Source: DALYDK01 sp031973215
GTDB taxonomy: Bacteria > Patescibacteriota > Saccharimonadia > Saccharimonadales > CAIOMD01
Direction: 5' to 3'
Assembly: GCA_031973215.1 (NCBI GenBank)
Contig: DALYDK010000005.1
Span: 19,931 to 83,930, forward strand
DNA: 64,000 nt
Within the stretch, counting starts at the first letter, position 1. Each line of letters begins with the position of its first letter. This document shows positions 51,543 through 59,405 of the stretch, one piece after another. The translations under genes were made by a program, and so were the position numbers. The notes below the pieces were generated by a model. It was given only the letters and a program-made list of their open reading frames with translations. It made no database searches and had not been told where the DNA came from.

Positions 51543-52124
51543 ATGACAAATATAGCAGTAGCCAGCCTGGGCCATAGACGACTTCATAAAGGCGTATTCA
51601 TTGGCGTAGCCCACGACAGTAAAACGTTAGAGTGTATTAATGCTCATTGCTGGATAATTGAACCACGGCTAAAAAAAATATTGGTTCAAAAAAGGAGCCG
51701 TCAAGATGGCTGCTTTGGTGGTTTGTACGACATATCTTTAGCCGGGCATGTTGATGAAGGAGAAACGCCATACGAGGCAATTATCAGAGAGGCAAAAGAG
51801 GAGGGTGGTATTGATATCTCGAGCTATATTAATTACAAGCCAATCAAAATAGTATTTAGCGAAAAGTCGGCATATCATAACGAGCCTTTTATACACAACC
51901 AACAAGCATATGTATATATAGCTTCTTTGGGTTTTGATCAAATCAACAAAATACAGCCCGCCGATAAAAAAGAGGTAGCCTTATTTCGTTTAATAGATTT
52001 TGTATATTTTAAGAATGCAGTTCTTGGCAGAAACATTCATTTTAGTCCTCATCCACGTAGCTATTACCAAGAGGTAATTAGGCAAATAGAGAAAATATTT
52101 GATGCACACGTAAGAATGGCATGA
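51543..52124 (+). CDS. Nudix hydrolase
   Basis: 193 residues. The Nudix box GHVDEGETPYEAIIREAKEEGGID (near 61-84) is complete. SRQDGCFGGLYDISLAGHV and the length resemble Nudix proteins near isopentenyl-diphosphate isomerases, but the isomerase Cys/Glu are not convincing, so I call it only a Nudix hydrolase. Overlaps the HAD gene downstream by 4 bases (ATGA), so they are likely one operon. Confidence 0.88.
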   Translation: MTNIAVASLGHRRLHKGVFIGVAHDSKTLECINAHCWIIEPRLKKILVQKRSRQDGCFGGLYDISLAGHVDEGETPYEAIIREAKEEGGIDISSYINYKPIKIVFSEKSAYHNEPFIHNQQAYVYIASLGFDQINKIQPADKKEVALFRLIDFVYFKNAVLGRNIHFSPHPRSYYQEVIRQIEKIFDAHVRMA

Positions 52125-52720
52125 TAAAAGCTTTTATATTTGATTTTTTCGGTGTTATTGGAGCTTCAACATACCAGTTAATTGCCGAAAAAATTGACAT
52201 AAAAACCAAAGGCCAACTAACTGCTATATCAGACCTCCATAAGAGTCTAGACAATGGTTTTCTTACCCAAGAAGAATTCTTACATCAGTATGCCGAGATA
52301 GCTAATATATCCTATGAAGAGTTCTTGAAAATTTATCATAATAGTAATAATAGATTTTCTGTGTCAGAGAAGCTTCTTGATTTCATAGCCAAGCTCAAGA
52401 ATGAAGGCTATAAAATTGGCCTATTAAGCAATGTAAATAAAGAAGCGTTCGAAGAGTTTGTAAAACCAATAGTTTCTAAAAATAAATACTTCGATGAAGT
52501 TATGCCCTCATTTAAAACTGGCTTAGTTAAGCCGGCGTTAGAAGCTTTTCTTGTGATGGCCGACAAGCTTGGAGTCGAGCCCGAAGAATGTGTAATGGTA
52601 GATGACCTTGAGCTTAATGCGCATGCCGCAGAAGCGGCCGGGCTTAAGGCAATTGTTTATAAGAACTTTCATCAGTTCAAAGATGAAATATCTAAAAACA
52701 GTTATCTTGAAAAATCATAA
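52121..52720 (+). CDS. HAD-like hydrolase
   Basis: 199 residues. HAD motif I FIFDFFGVIGAS (D9; second residue pair not DxD but DxxGV, as in the YihX-like group), II LLSNVNKEAF, III Lys in TGLVKPALEAFL and IV CVMVDDLELNAHAA. Small phosphatase acting on a phosphorylated metabolite, perhaps one linked with the Nudix gene before it. The DxxGV motif I is shared with the HTH-HAD fusion at 19076. Confidence 0.85.
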   Translation: MIKAFIFDFFGVIGASTYQLIAEKIDIKTKGQLTAISDLHKSLDNGFLTQEEFLHQYAEIANISYEEFLKIYHNSNNRFSVSEKLLDFIAKLKNEGYKIGLLSNVNKEAFEEFVKPIVSKNKYFDEVMPSFKTGLVKPALEAFLVMADKLGVEPEECVMVDDLELNAHAAEAAGLKAIVYKNFHQFKDEISKNSYLEKS

Positions 52721-52748
52721 AAAAGTAGTATAGTAACTAAAAGATACT

Positions 52749-53837
52749 ATGCCACATACATTAAAATTTGGCTATCCTGTCGGCGATTTGCAGGCAATGG
52801 TTAGGTACGAGGATTTAGCCAATGCAAAAGAAGAACAAGAACAAAAGCCCTTTTCTAACACAAAGGAGCATTATTTTGGTGGAATAAAATATTCCGTAAA
52901 AAATCATTTTCCATCTAAATATAGAACATATATTAACGAAGAAGGTGAAAGTGTAGTTTATCCGCACCTTCTAATGGTCCATGGCGTGGCGTCAGACGCA
53001 AGCTATTTTGATCCATTTTGCACAGACATGGCACGTCTTGGAATAGCTAGCTCAGTAGTTGAGCTGCCCAGAACAATGACAGCAGCAATTAAAGGCGGTA
53101 AGCTGCTCGATTGGCAAGTTGGTGCCATGGCCCACACCTATGAGCTGCTTAAAGAGACATCTAGAGCAGATGGTGAAATAATACTAGCCGGGCATAGCAG
53201 GGGTGCAATAGTAGCTACTTTAGCCGCTCAGAAGTTATACGACAATGATTATTACCGCCCAAAAGGATTAATTTTATTAGCTCCGGCGGGTATTGATAAG
53301 ATCGCTGAAGGAAAGTTATATAAAGGTGTACCGCTGCTTGGGCCGTTGCTTGTGAACAATTTGGTATCCGGAATCGGCTCGGAGAAAGAAAGAGTTAAAA
53401 GTAATGCATCGATGGTTGCAAGGGTAATATTAAAAAATATTCCCCAATCTTTGCTTGAAGTTAAGCAAGCAATGAATACTGTTGTATCAGATAATTTTCA
53501 AAAAATGCCGAACTTAGATATTCTGGTTCCTTTTGCCGAGGACGACGAATTTATTAAATACGAAGAGCTATATAAAGTTGCATTAACTAACCCAAATGTT
53601 TCGGTGGTTACGGTAGACTCGTCTCACATGCTTAATAATCCAAGCTACGAAGATATATTAAGTCTAAGCGACCCTAGGCTTTTGCCTGGACAGGTTTTAC
53701 AGTTTATGCAGTCCCAAATCAAAAACTATACCAATAGACTATTAATATCAAAATATGGAGCTGTCGGGAGGGTCGGAAGGGTTAATTTATCAGACTATAT
53801 AGAGAATAGTCTAGAACTAGCCGATTCTAATAGATAA
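52749..53837 (+). CDS. Alpha/beta hydrolase
   Basis: 362 residues. The oxyanion region LLMVHGVASDASYFDPF (near 77-93) and the nucleophile elbow LAGHSRGAIVATLAAQ (Ser in GHSRG near 152) are clear; late DxxE/H candidates are FAEDDEFIKYEELY and TVDSSHMLNN (His near 298). Probably an esterase or peptidase-like enzyme; no signal peptide, so cytoplasmic. It converges on the DciA-like gene with a 21-base overlap. Confidence 0.88.
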   Translation: MPHTLKFGYPVGDLQAMVRYEDLANAKEEQEQKPFSNTKEHYFGGIKYSVKNHFPSKYRTYINEEGESVVYPHLLMVHGVASDASYFDPFCTDMARLGIASSVVELPRTMTAAIKGGKLLDWQVGAMAHTYELLKETSRADGEIILAGHSRGAIVATLAAQKLYDNDYYRPKGLILLAPAGIDKIAEGKLYKGVPLLGPLLVNNLVSGIGSEKERVKSNASMVARVILKNIPQSLLEVKQAMNTVVSDNFQKMPNLDILVPFAEDDEFIKYEELYKVALTNPNVSVVTVDSSHMLNNPSYEDILSLSDPRLLPGQVLQFMQSQIKNYTNRLLISKYGAVGRVGRVNLSDYIENSLELADSNR

Positions 53838-54053
53838 CTTTTTTGTTAATTGACACCTCTTAATAATATCTTTTTGGCGCATTCTAAGCTCAGTCGCTAG
53901 AATTCCATTTGGTACAAAAAGCGTTATATCTGTTTCGCTTACTTTTATTTTTGGCTCAAACGCGTATGAGTCAATACAATATCTTTTTAGGGCTGTAATT
54001 TCGGTTGGCTCATCTAGGTTTTTCTTTTGAAGCAAATCTTTAATGCTATCCAT
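53817..54053 (-). CDS. DUF721/DciA-like protein
   Basis: 78 residues. SDTDITLFVPNGILATELRMRQKDIIKRC-like order (V-x-N-xx-LAxELRxRxxxII) is the pattern of the DUF721 domain, which in DciA helps load the replicative helicase DnaB. The domain is short, with a compact N-terminus, so the match is to the core only. The location next to mutM and holA fits a replication role, but this is inference. Confidence 0.6.
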   Translation of the reverse strand: MDSIKDLLQKKNLDEPTEITALKRYCIDSYAFEPKIKVSETDITLFVPNGILATELRMRQKDIIKRCQLTKKLSIRIG

Positions 54054-54131
54054 ACATTAATAGTAAACAGTAATTAATAAACAGTAAAGAAAACTGTTAT
54101 CTGTTAGCTGTCTGCTGTAAACTAAATTAGT

Positions 54132-55019
54132 ATGCCAGAGCTTCCTGAAGTAGAAACAGTAACAAGAGGTTTAAATAAATTCATAGTAGGCAAAAAGATT
54201 ATTGCCACTAGTTGTGACAACCTGAAAAGCTTCCCAATTGACCAACGCGATATTGAAGATTTTGTACTAAATTCAACGATAGAATCTGTAAGACGTCGGG
54301 CCAAAATGATAGTTATTGACCTTTCAACTAAAAAAAGTTTGGTTGTTCATTTAAAAATGACCGGGCAACTTGTCTATAAAGGTAGCCAGGACTGGGGCGG
54401 TGGACACCCAAGTGATAGTTTAGTTGGGTCACTACCGGATAAATCTACAAGAATTATTTTTGATCTTATTGATGACAATATGCTACCTTCCAAATTATTT
54501 TTTAACGATCAAAGAAAATTCGGATGGGTTAAACTTTTTAATAAGGATGAGCTAGACCATATTCCATTATTTATTAATCTTGGACCCGAACCTTTAGGGC
54601 ATAATTTTACATTTAATTCATTTAACAGCAGGTTAAATAAACGACAAAATTCTAAAATAAAAGCTGCCCTACTAGACCAAAATGTCATCAGCGGAATAGG
54701 TAATATTTATGCAGATGAGTCATTGTTTGCTGCAAAAATTATGCCCGACTCAGTAATTAAAGAAATTCCACTAAGTAGAAGAAAAAAATTATTTAGTTCA
54801 ATAATTGAAATACTTGAATTAAGTATTTCGTTAGGTGGAAGTACTAGCAGAAATTACATAAACGCCGAGGGCAAAAAAGGTAATTATCTAGAGTTCGCAA
54901 AAGTATACGGCAGGAGCGGCTTGGAGTGCTTGGGTTGCAATAACAATATCATTACTAAAATTAAAGTAGCCGGCAGAGGAACCCATATTTGCACTAAATG
55001 CCAAAAGTTGTATTTGTAA
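54132..55019 (+). CDS. mutM: Formamidopyrimidine-DNA glycosylase MutM (Fpg)
   Basis: 295 residues. Removes 8-oxoguanine and ring-opened purines. The catalytic N-terminus MPELPEVETV (Pro 2, Glu 3), the Lys in LVVHLKMTGQLVYKG, the H2TH region ALLDQNVISGIGNIYADE and a C-terminal zinc finger (ECLGCNNNII and ICTKCQ, all four Cys present) are intact. It shows that zinc sites are kept in some proteins of this genome. TAAACT lies 8 bases before the ATG; no ribosome site is evident. Confidence 0.97.
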   Translation: MPELPEVETVTRGLNKFIVGKKIIATSCDNLKSFPIDQRDIEDFVLNSTIESVRRRAKMIVIDLSTKKSLVVHLKMTGQLVYKGSQDWGGGHPSDSLVGSLPDKSTRIIFDLIDDNMLPSKLFFNDQRKFGWVKLFNKDELDHIPLFINLGPEPLGHNFTFNSFNSRLNKRQNSKIKAALLDQNVISGIGNIYADESLFAAKIMPDSVIKEIPLSRRKKLFSSIIEILELSISLGGSTSRNYINAEGKKGNYLEFAKVYGRSGLECLGCNNNIITKIKVAGRGTHICTKCQKLYL

Positions 55020-55057
55020 TTTTTAGATTTAAGTAGCGGTCGTTTAGAATATAAATA

Positions 55058-55981
55058 ATGATTTCAATTTTTATAGGTGAAAACACAGTAGAAAGAGATG
55101 AAGCGGTAAGCTCATACTTAAGTAGTTTTAAAAATGCTCATGGAGAGCTTTCTATCTTTAAAATTGATGCAGAATCTGATTCCAAAAATGATTTTTTAGA
55201 TGCTATTTTATCTGTACCGTTTTTTTCAGATAAAAAATTGGTAAAAGTAGTCGGTTTAGAGAAAAATAAAGAGAACCTAGAACTGTTGTTAAGCCAGCAA
55301 AACAACATTCCCAGTAATTGCGAAGTAATGGTAGTATCTAGCGGTTTTGACGGTAGATTAAAAACCGCTCAAGAGCTACTAAAGATATCTACTGTTCGTG
55401 AGTTTGCAAAGATAGATAGGTATAATTTAGAGTCGTGGTTGGCTAATTATTTTGAGAAACAGGGTGCTAAAATTACGCGAGATAATATTAGATATCTTAT
55501 AGACAGAGTTGGCGAAGATCAGCAGAGTCTGTATCAAGAAGCTAACAAACTGGCCCTTTTAAATACTATAGACAAAGAAAAAATTGATTCTATGACTACT
55601 AAGTCTTTGAGTAGCACGGTGTTTAATTTACTTGATGCCATCTCGGCATCCAATCAGAAAAATTCTTTAGAAATATACAATGAACAAATTCAGCTAGGTA
55701 ATGAACCTTTGGCAATTCTGGGAATGATATCTTGGCAGTTGCATAATATTGCTGTAGTTTTCAGCGGTTTGAAAAAAAGACCTAAACCAGAACTTATGAG
55801 GCTAAGCGGAATGAGCCCTTTTGTTTTTCGCAAGACAGTTTCTGTCGCAGAAAGACTAAACAGGGCATTGATTCTTAATTATTTAGAAGAGGCAATTAAC
55901 GCTGAGTATCTAATTAAAAACAAGCCCGTCAATAGCCAGGCTGTTCTTAAAAATTTAATTCTAAAACTAACTACAAAGTAA
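55058..55981 (+). CDS. holA: DNA polymerase III delta subunit HolA
   Basis: 307 residues. Clamp-loader delta subunit that opens the beta clamp. Divergent as usual: ISIFIGENTVERDEAV at the start, then LDAILSVPFFSDKKLVKVVGL, a typical HolA stretch (DxLxxxPFFxxxxLVxV), the region GEDQQSLYQEANKLALL and the end NSQAVLKNLILKLT. No P-loop, as for the delta subunit. mutM precedes it. Its stop abuts the convergent rpsT. Confidence 0.9.
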   Translation: MISIFIGENTVERDEAVSSYLSSFKNAHGELSIFKIDAESDSKNDFLDAILSVPFFSDKKLVKVVGLEKNKENLELLLSQQNNIPSNCEVMVVSSGFDGRLKTAQELLKISTVREFAKIDRYNLESWLANYFEKQGAKITRDNIRYLIDRVGEDQQSLYQEANKLALLNTIDKEKIDSMTTKSLSSTVFNLLDAISASNQKNSLEIYNEQIQLGNEPLAILGMISWQLHNIAVVFSGLKKRPKPELMRLSGMSPFVFRKTVSVAERLNRALILNYLEEAINAEYLIKNKPVNSQAVLKNLILKLTTK

Positions 55982-56317
55982 TTACTTTTTTGCGGCTGGT
56001 TTTTTTGTAGTAGTTTTTTTAGTAACTGCTTTTTTTGTAGCTTTTGGCTTGCTTGTCGATGAGGCTTTAGCGGCTTTTGAAAGTTGCTGTTTTTTTCGAG
56101 CAGCTTTATTCTTATGAATTACATTTTTCTTGGCTGCTTTATCAATAGCTTGTTCGGCGCTAGATTTTGCCTTAGTAATAGATTCGGTTTTGCCGGTCTT
56201 AATTGCGTTATTAAATGCTTTTAAAGCCTCTCTTAAAGACCTTCTTGTCTTGGCATTGCGAACAGTAGCCTTTTTGGTTACCTTTACTCTTTTTTTAGCT
56301 GACTTAATTATTGGCAT
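55982..56317 (-). CDS. rpsT: 30S ribosomal protein S20 with a long Lys/Ala tail
   Basis: 111 residues; S20 is usually about 85. The S20 body runs from MPIIKSAKKRVKVTKKATVRNAKTRRSLREALKAFNNAI to about residue 80, then a Lys/Thr/Ala-rich tail (PKATKKAVTKKTTTKKPAAKK) follows. S20 binds 16S rRNA in the body of the 30S subunit. The extra tail is probably a flexible RNA-binding extension. Alone on the minus strand between holA and the DHH-like gene. Confidence 0.95.
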   Translation of the reverse strand: MPIIKSAKKRVKVTKKATVRNAKTRRSLREALKAFNNAIKTGKTESITKAKSSAEQAIDKAAKKNVIHKNKAARKKQQLSKAAKASSTSKPKATKKAVTKKTTTKKPAAKK

Positions 56318-56480
56318 TAAATTTTGCTTCCTTATCTACTTTAGTTAGACTATTATTCTTATCAACGAACTACTATACCTAAAAAATCGCTTTTTTTCAA
56401 GCAAAAGCTTGCATTTATTATACTGTTTATGGTAATCTGCATCTTATAAAGGCCTAAAATAAAAAACAACATTAAAAACC

Positions 56481-58157
56481 ATGGAAAACAATGAAAAACT
56501 TCAGGCTATTCAAAGGCTAAAAGATGCCAAGAATATTCTTGTTACAGTTAGTGACAGTCCTTCTATAGATCAACTAGCTGCTGCGCTTGGATTTACCTTG
56601 CTCATGAACAAGCTAGACAAACGCGCTACGACTGTTTTTAGTGGTCAAATTCCTTCTGTTTTAGAATTTCTAAAACCAGAACAAACTATACAAGATAACA
56701 CTGACAGTTTAAGAGATTTCATCATTGCACTCGATAAATCAAAAGCCGACAAGCTTAAGTACAAAGTTGAAGAAGATGTAGTAAAAGTATTTATTACTCC
56801 ATATAGAACTTCGCTATCAGAGAATGATTTATCTTTTTCTCAAGGTGATTTTAATGTTGATGTAGTTGTTGCGCTAGGGGTTGATTCTAAAGATCACTTA
56901 GATAAAGCCGTTGCTTCGCATGGAAGAATATTGCATGACGCAACAGTTATTGGAGTGGCAAATGATAACAACCCTAGTGATATTGGCTCAATTAACTGGC
57001 AAGATCCATCGGCAAGTAGCTTATGTGAAATGCTAGCTAGTATTAGTGATGAATTTAAGAAAGGCTTATTAGATGGTCAAATTGCTACTGCATATTTGAC
57101 CGGAATAGTAGCTGAAACAGAGAGATTTAGCAACGAAAAAACAAGTCCATCGGTTATGTCTTTAAGCTCGGTACTAATGGCAGCTGGGGCAAACCAGCAA
57201 CTTATTTCTAATGAGCTTAGTGCACCGGTAGAAGCTGAAGTTGTTTCCGACGAATTGCCGGCGCCTGACGCTAGTTCAACAGCCGATATTGTGGCAGAAG
57301 ACGGAACTTTAACCGTAAGTCATGTATCTGAAGATGCCATACATATAGATGAAGTGGGTAATTTAAAAACTGCCGAAGACCTGAACAGGGTAGTGAACGA
57401 GGTTCAAGAAACTGCTCAAAATATACCCGAACCGACTCAGCAGGAGGCTGATCAGTTTACCAATCAGCCAGTTCAGGAAGATCAGCCAGAGCAGCCAGCT
57501 GCAGATTCCGCGCAACAAGAGCCGCAAGAAAATGCTCCAGAACAGACAGATCAAAACAATAATTCAAATAATGCTGTTTCGGAAAGAACTGGCAAGTTCT
57601 CTAAGTATGTTGGCTATAAAGAACCAACAAATCCTCTAAATGCTAACGCTGTATCACCAGATGAAGTACCATTATTCGATCCAATGTCTGAAATCCCTGC
57701 TTCGGGGCCGGTCGACAACATCGTTAATAGCACAAATAATGAAGAAAATGTTGCGCTAGAACCTACCAAGGAAAAGCAGGTCGTTCAGCCTTTGAGCGAT
57801 AATCCAACTCAGCCACTTGGTCCTAGTGTAAATCCTCAAGAAACATTAGATAATATTGAACAACAAGTATTGTCTTATGAGGAAACAGCTAACGCAGAAG
57901 TACCTCAGCCGGCTAGCGCTACAGATGAAGATGCAGAAGCGGCTAGACAGGCTGTATTAGACGCAATGAACGAAGCTGGCAATTTTAACGAAGATCGCCC
58001 CGAACCCTTAGAATCTATGGGAGCCGTAGAGTTTCCAAACCCAGATCAAAATTCAGTAGAGACGGTCAATAATGATCCTTCGGGATTGCCGCCAGAAACT
58101 CCTCCTCCATTTGTTCCTCCTTTTCCTACCTTTGACCCCGACCAAGAAAACAAATAG
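56481..58157 (+). CDS. Degenerate DHH-like phosphoesterase with long disordered tail
   Basis: 558 residues. Residues 1-235 follow the order of DHH-DHHA1 proteins: ILVTVSDSPSIDQLAAALGF (D-x-D/x place reads SPSID), then VDVVVALGVDSKDHL in place of the DHH motif, and a domain with ATAYLTGIVAETERFSNEKTSP near 210-230 (typical xTGIxxDTxxF). The metal-binding Asp/His are largely changed, so it may not be active. Residues 240-558 are acidic, Gln/Pro/Asn-rich and likely disordered, ending in PPPFVPPFPTFDPDQENK. Function unknown; perhaps nucleotide binding or scaffolding. Confidence 0.68.
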   Translation: MENNEKLQAIQRLKDAKNILVTVSDSPSIDQLAAALGFTLLMNKLDKRATTVFSGQIPSVLEFLKPEQTIQDNTDSLRDFIIALDKSKADKLKYKVEEDVVKVFITPYRTSLSENDLSFSQGDFNVDVVVALGVDSKDHLDKAVASHGRILHDATVIGVANDNNPSDIGSINWQDPSASSLCEMLASISDEFKKGLLDGQIATAYLTGIVAETERFSNEKTSPSVMSLSSVLMAAGANQQLISNELSAPVEAEVVSDELPAPDASSTADIVAEDGTLTVSHVSEDAIHIDEVGNLKTAEDLNRVVNEVQETAQNIPEPTQQEADQFTNQPVQEDQPEQPAADSAQQEPQENAPEQTDQNNNSNNAVSERTGKFSKYVGYKEPTNPLNANAVSPDEVPLFDPMSEIPASGPVDNIVNSTNNEENVALEPTKEKQVVQPLSDNPTQPLGPSVNPQETLDNIEQQVLSYEETANAEVPQPASATDEDAEAARQAVLDAMNEAGNFNEDRPEPLESMGAVEFPNPDQNSVETVNNDPSGLPPETPPPFVPPFPTFDPDQENK

Positions 58158-58182
58158 CAATAAGTGATACAATTGCTGTCGT

Positions 58183-58878
58183 ATGCAGCCCTATAACGGA
58201 CTACTTTTAATTGATAAACCAGAAGGTTATTCTAGCTTTAGGATAGTTTCTGTGGTTCGTGGAATTTTGCGAAAGGCTAGTGGCCAGAAAAATATTAAGG
58301 TTGGTCATAGTGGGACTTTGGACCCTGCTGCTACCGGGCTCTTAGTTCTGGCGATTGGCAAATATACTAAAAAAATGCCTCATTTAATTAAGAAGCCAAA
58401 GGAATATTTGGTTGAAATGACTTTGGGTAGTGTCAGCTCAACAGGTGACAAAGAAGGTGAAATATCTAAAATTAATAGCAATAATCCTACTAAAGATGAA
58501 TTACGGCATGCATTAATTAAATATTCTGGCAAACTCATGCAAGTACCTCCTAAATTTAGTGCTATAAAAATCAACGGACAAAGAGCATATAAACTCGCTA
58601 GAAAAGGAGAAGATTTTACTCCAACTGCTCGTCCTATTGAAATATTTGGCAACAAGCTAGTTTCTTATGATTATCCTGTGGCTGTATTTAAAAGTCATGT
58701 TAGCAGTGGAACCTATATAAGGACATTAGTAGAAGATCTGGGAAATTTCTTAGGTACGGGAGCTTATATGAGTAACCTCCGAAGAACCAAAGTAGGCGAC
58801 TTTATTTTAGACGATGCCATTACCATAAACGATATTAGTTTAGATAAGATAGTTAAAAGCCTTATAACTATTGAATAA
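58183..58878 (+). CDS. truB: tRNA pseudouridine-55 synthase TruB
   Basis: 231 residues, shorter than the E. coli enzyme (314), lacking the C-terminal PUA domain. Seen: NGLLLIDKPEGYSSFRIV, the catalytic VGHSGTLDPAATGLLVLAIG (Asp near 49), PPKFSAIKINGQRAYKLAR and SSGTYIRTLVEDLG. It makes the pseudouridine in the T-loop of tRNAs. TACAAT lies 9 bases before the ATG. Followed by rpsO, as in many bacteria (truB-rpsO-pnp). Confidence 0.96.
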   Translation: MQPYNGLLLIDKPEGYSSFRIVSVVRGILRKASGQKNIKVGHSGTLDPAATGLLVLAIGKYTKKMPHLIKKPKEYLVEMTLGSVSSTGDKEGEISKINSNNPTKDELRHALIKYSGKLMQVPPKFSAIKINGQRAYKLARKGEDFTPTARPIEIFGNKLVSYDYPVAVFKSHVSSGTYIRTLVEDLGNFLGTGAYMSNLRRTKVGDFILDDAITINDISLDKIVKSLITIE

Positions 58879-58946
58879 TTTAGGTTAATCTGTTAAAGTT
58901 GTTTTTAACGCCATCATCTAACAACTTAATTAATAAAGGAAATATT

Positions 58947-59219
58947 TTGATATCAAGTGATAGCAAGAAAAAGCTTATAAGCGAAAATCAACGGTCAAAA
59001 ACAGATACAGGCTCTCCTGAGGTGCAGGTTACTATTATGACCGCGCGAATTAATGAAATTACTGAACACCTAAAAAACAATAAACACGACTACATGGCCA
59101 GAAGGGGCTTATTGCAGCTAGTTGGTAAAAGAAAAAAGTTGCTAAAATACTTAGCAGAAAAAGACCCAAAGGCCTATATAGCCTTAACAGACAAGCTTAA
59201 AATTCGCCGAGCAGGCTAA
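58947..59219 (+). CDS. rpsO: 30S ribosomal protein S15
   Basis: 90 residues from TTG 58947; AAAGGA lies 6 bases before it and length is then normal for S15. The frame is open to 58899, but that start has no ribosome site. Seen: TGSPEVQVTIMTARINEITEHLKNNKHDYMARRGLL and the C-terminal GKRKKLLKYLAEKD. It binds the 16S three-way junction. The start region is AU-rich; whether autogenous control occurs is not visible. Confidence 0.95.
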   Translation: MISSDSKKKLISENQRSKTDTGSPEVQVTIMTARINEITEHLKNNKHDYMARRGLLQLVGKRKKLLKYLAEKDPKAYIALTDKLKIRRAG

Positions 59220-59229
59220 TTTATTTGTA

Positions 59230-59373
59230 CTACAGGCTAGCCTTTCAATTAATTGATTCCGCATTTAATCTGGCTAGCCTAAGAGTACTGTAGGGTGGTA
59301 AAATACCTATGTAGTAAACAGGTTTTGTGGGCAGTGCTTCCGCTATACGAATTCGTATAACCATAGCAGTGCC
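59230..59373 (+). promoter_or_regulatory. Two large hairpins in the rpsO-pnp intergenic region
   Basis: First: CTACAGGCTAGCC (59230-59242) with GGCTAGCC ... CTGTAG (59272-59293). Second: GGCAGTGCT (59330-59338) and AGCAGTGCC (59365-59373), closing on the 16-base palindrome TATACGAATTCGTATA (59344-59359). In E. coli a hairpin in the same place is cut by RNase III and controls pnp. Confidence 0.72.
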
Positions 59374-59405
59374 AATAAAACTTGATTAATTAAAGAAAGG
59401 ACTTA

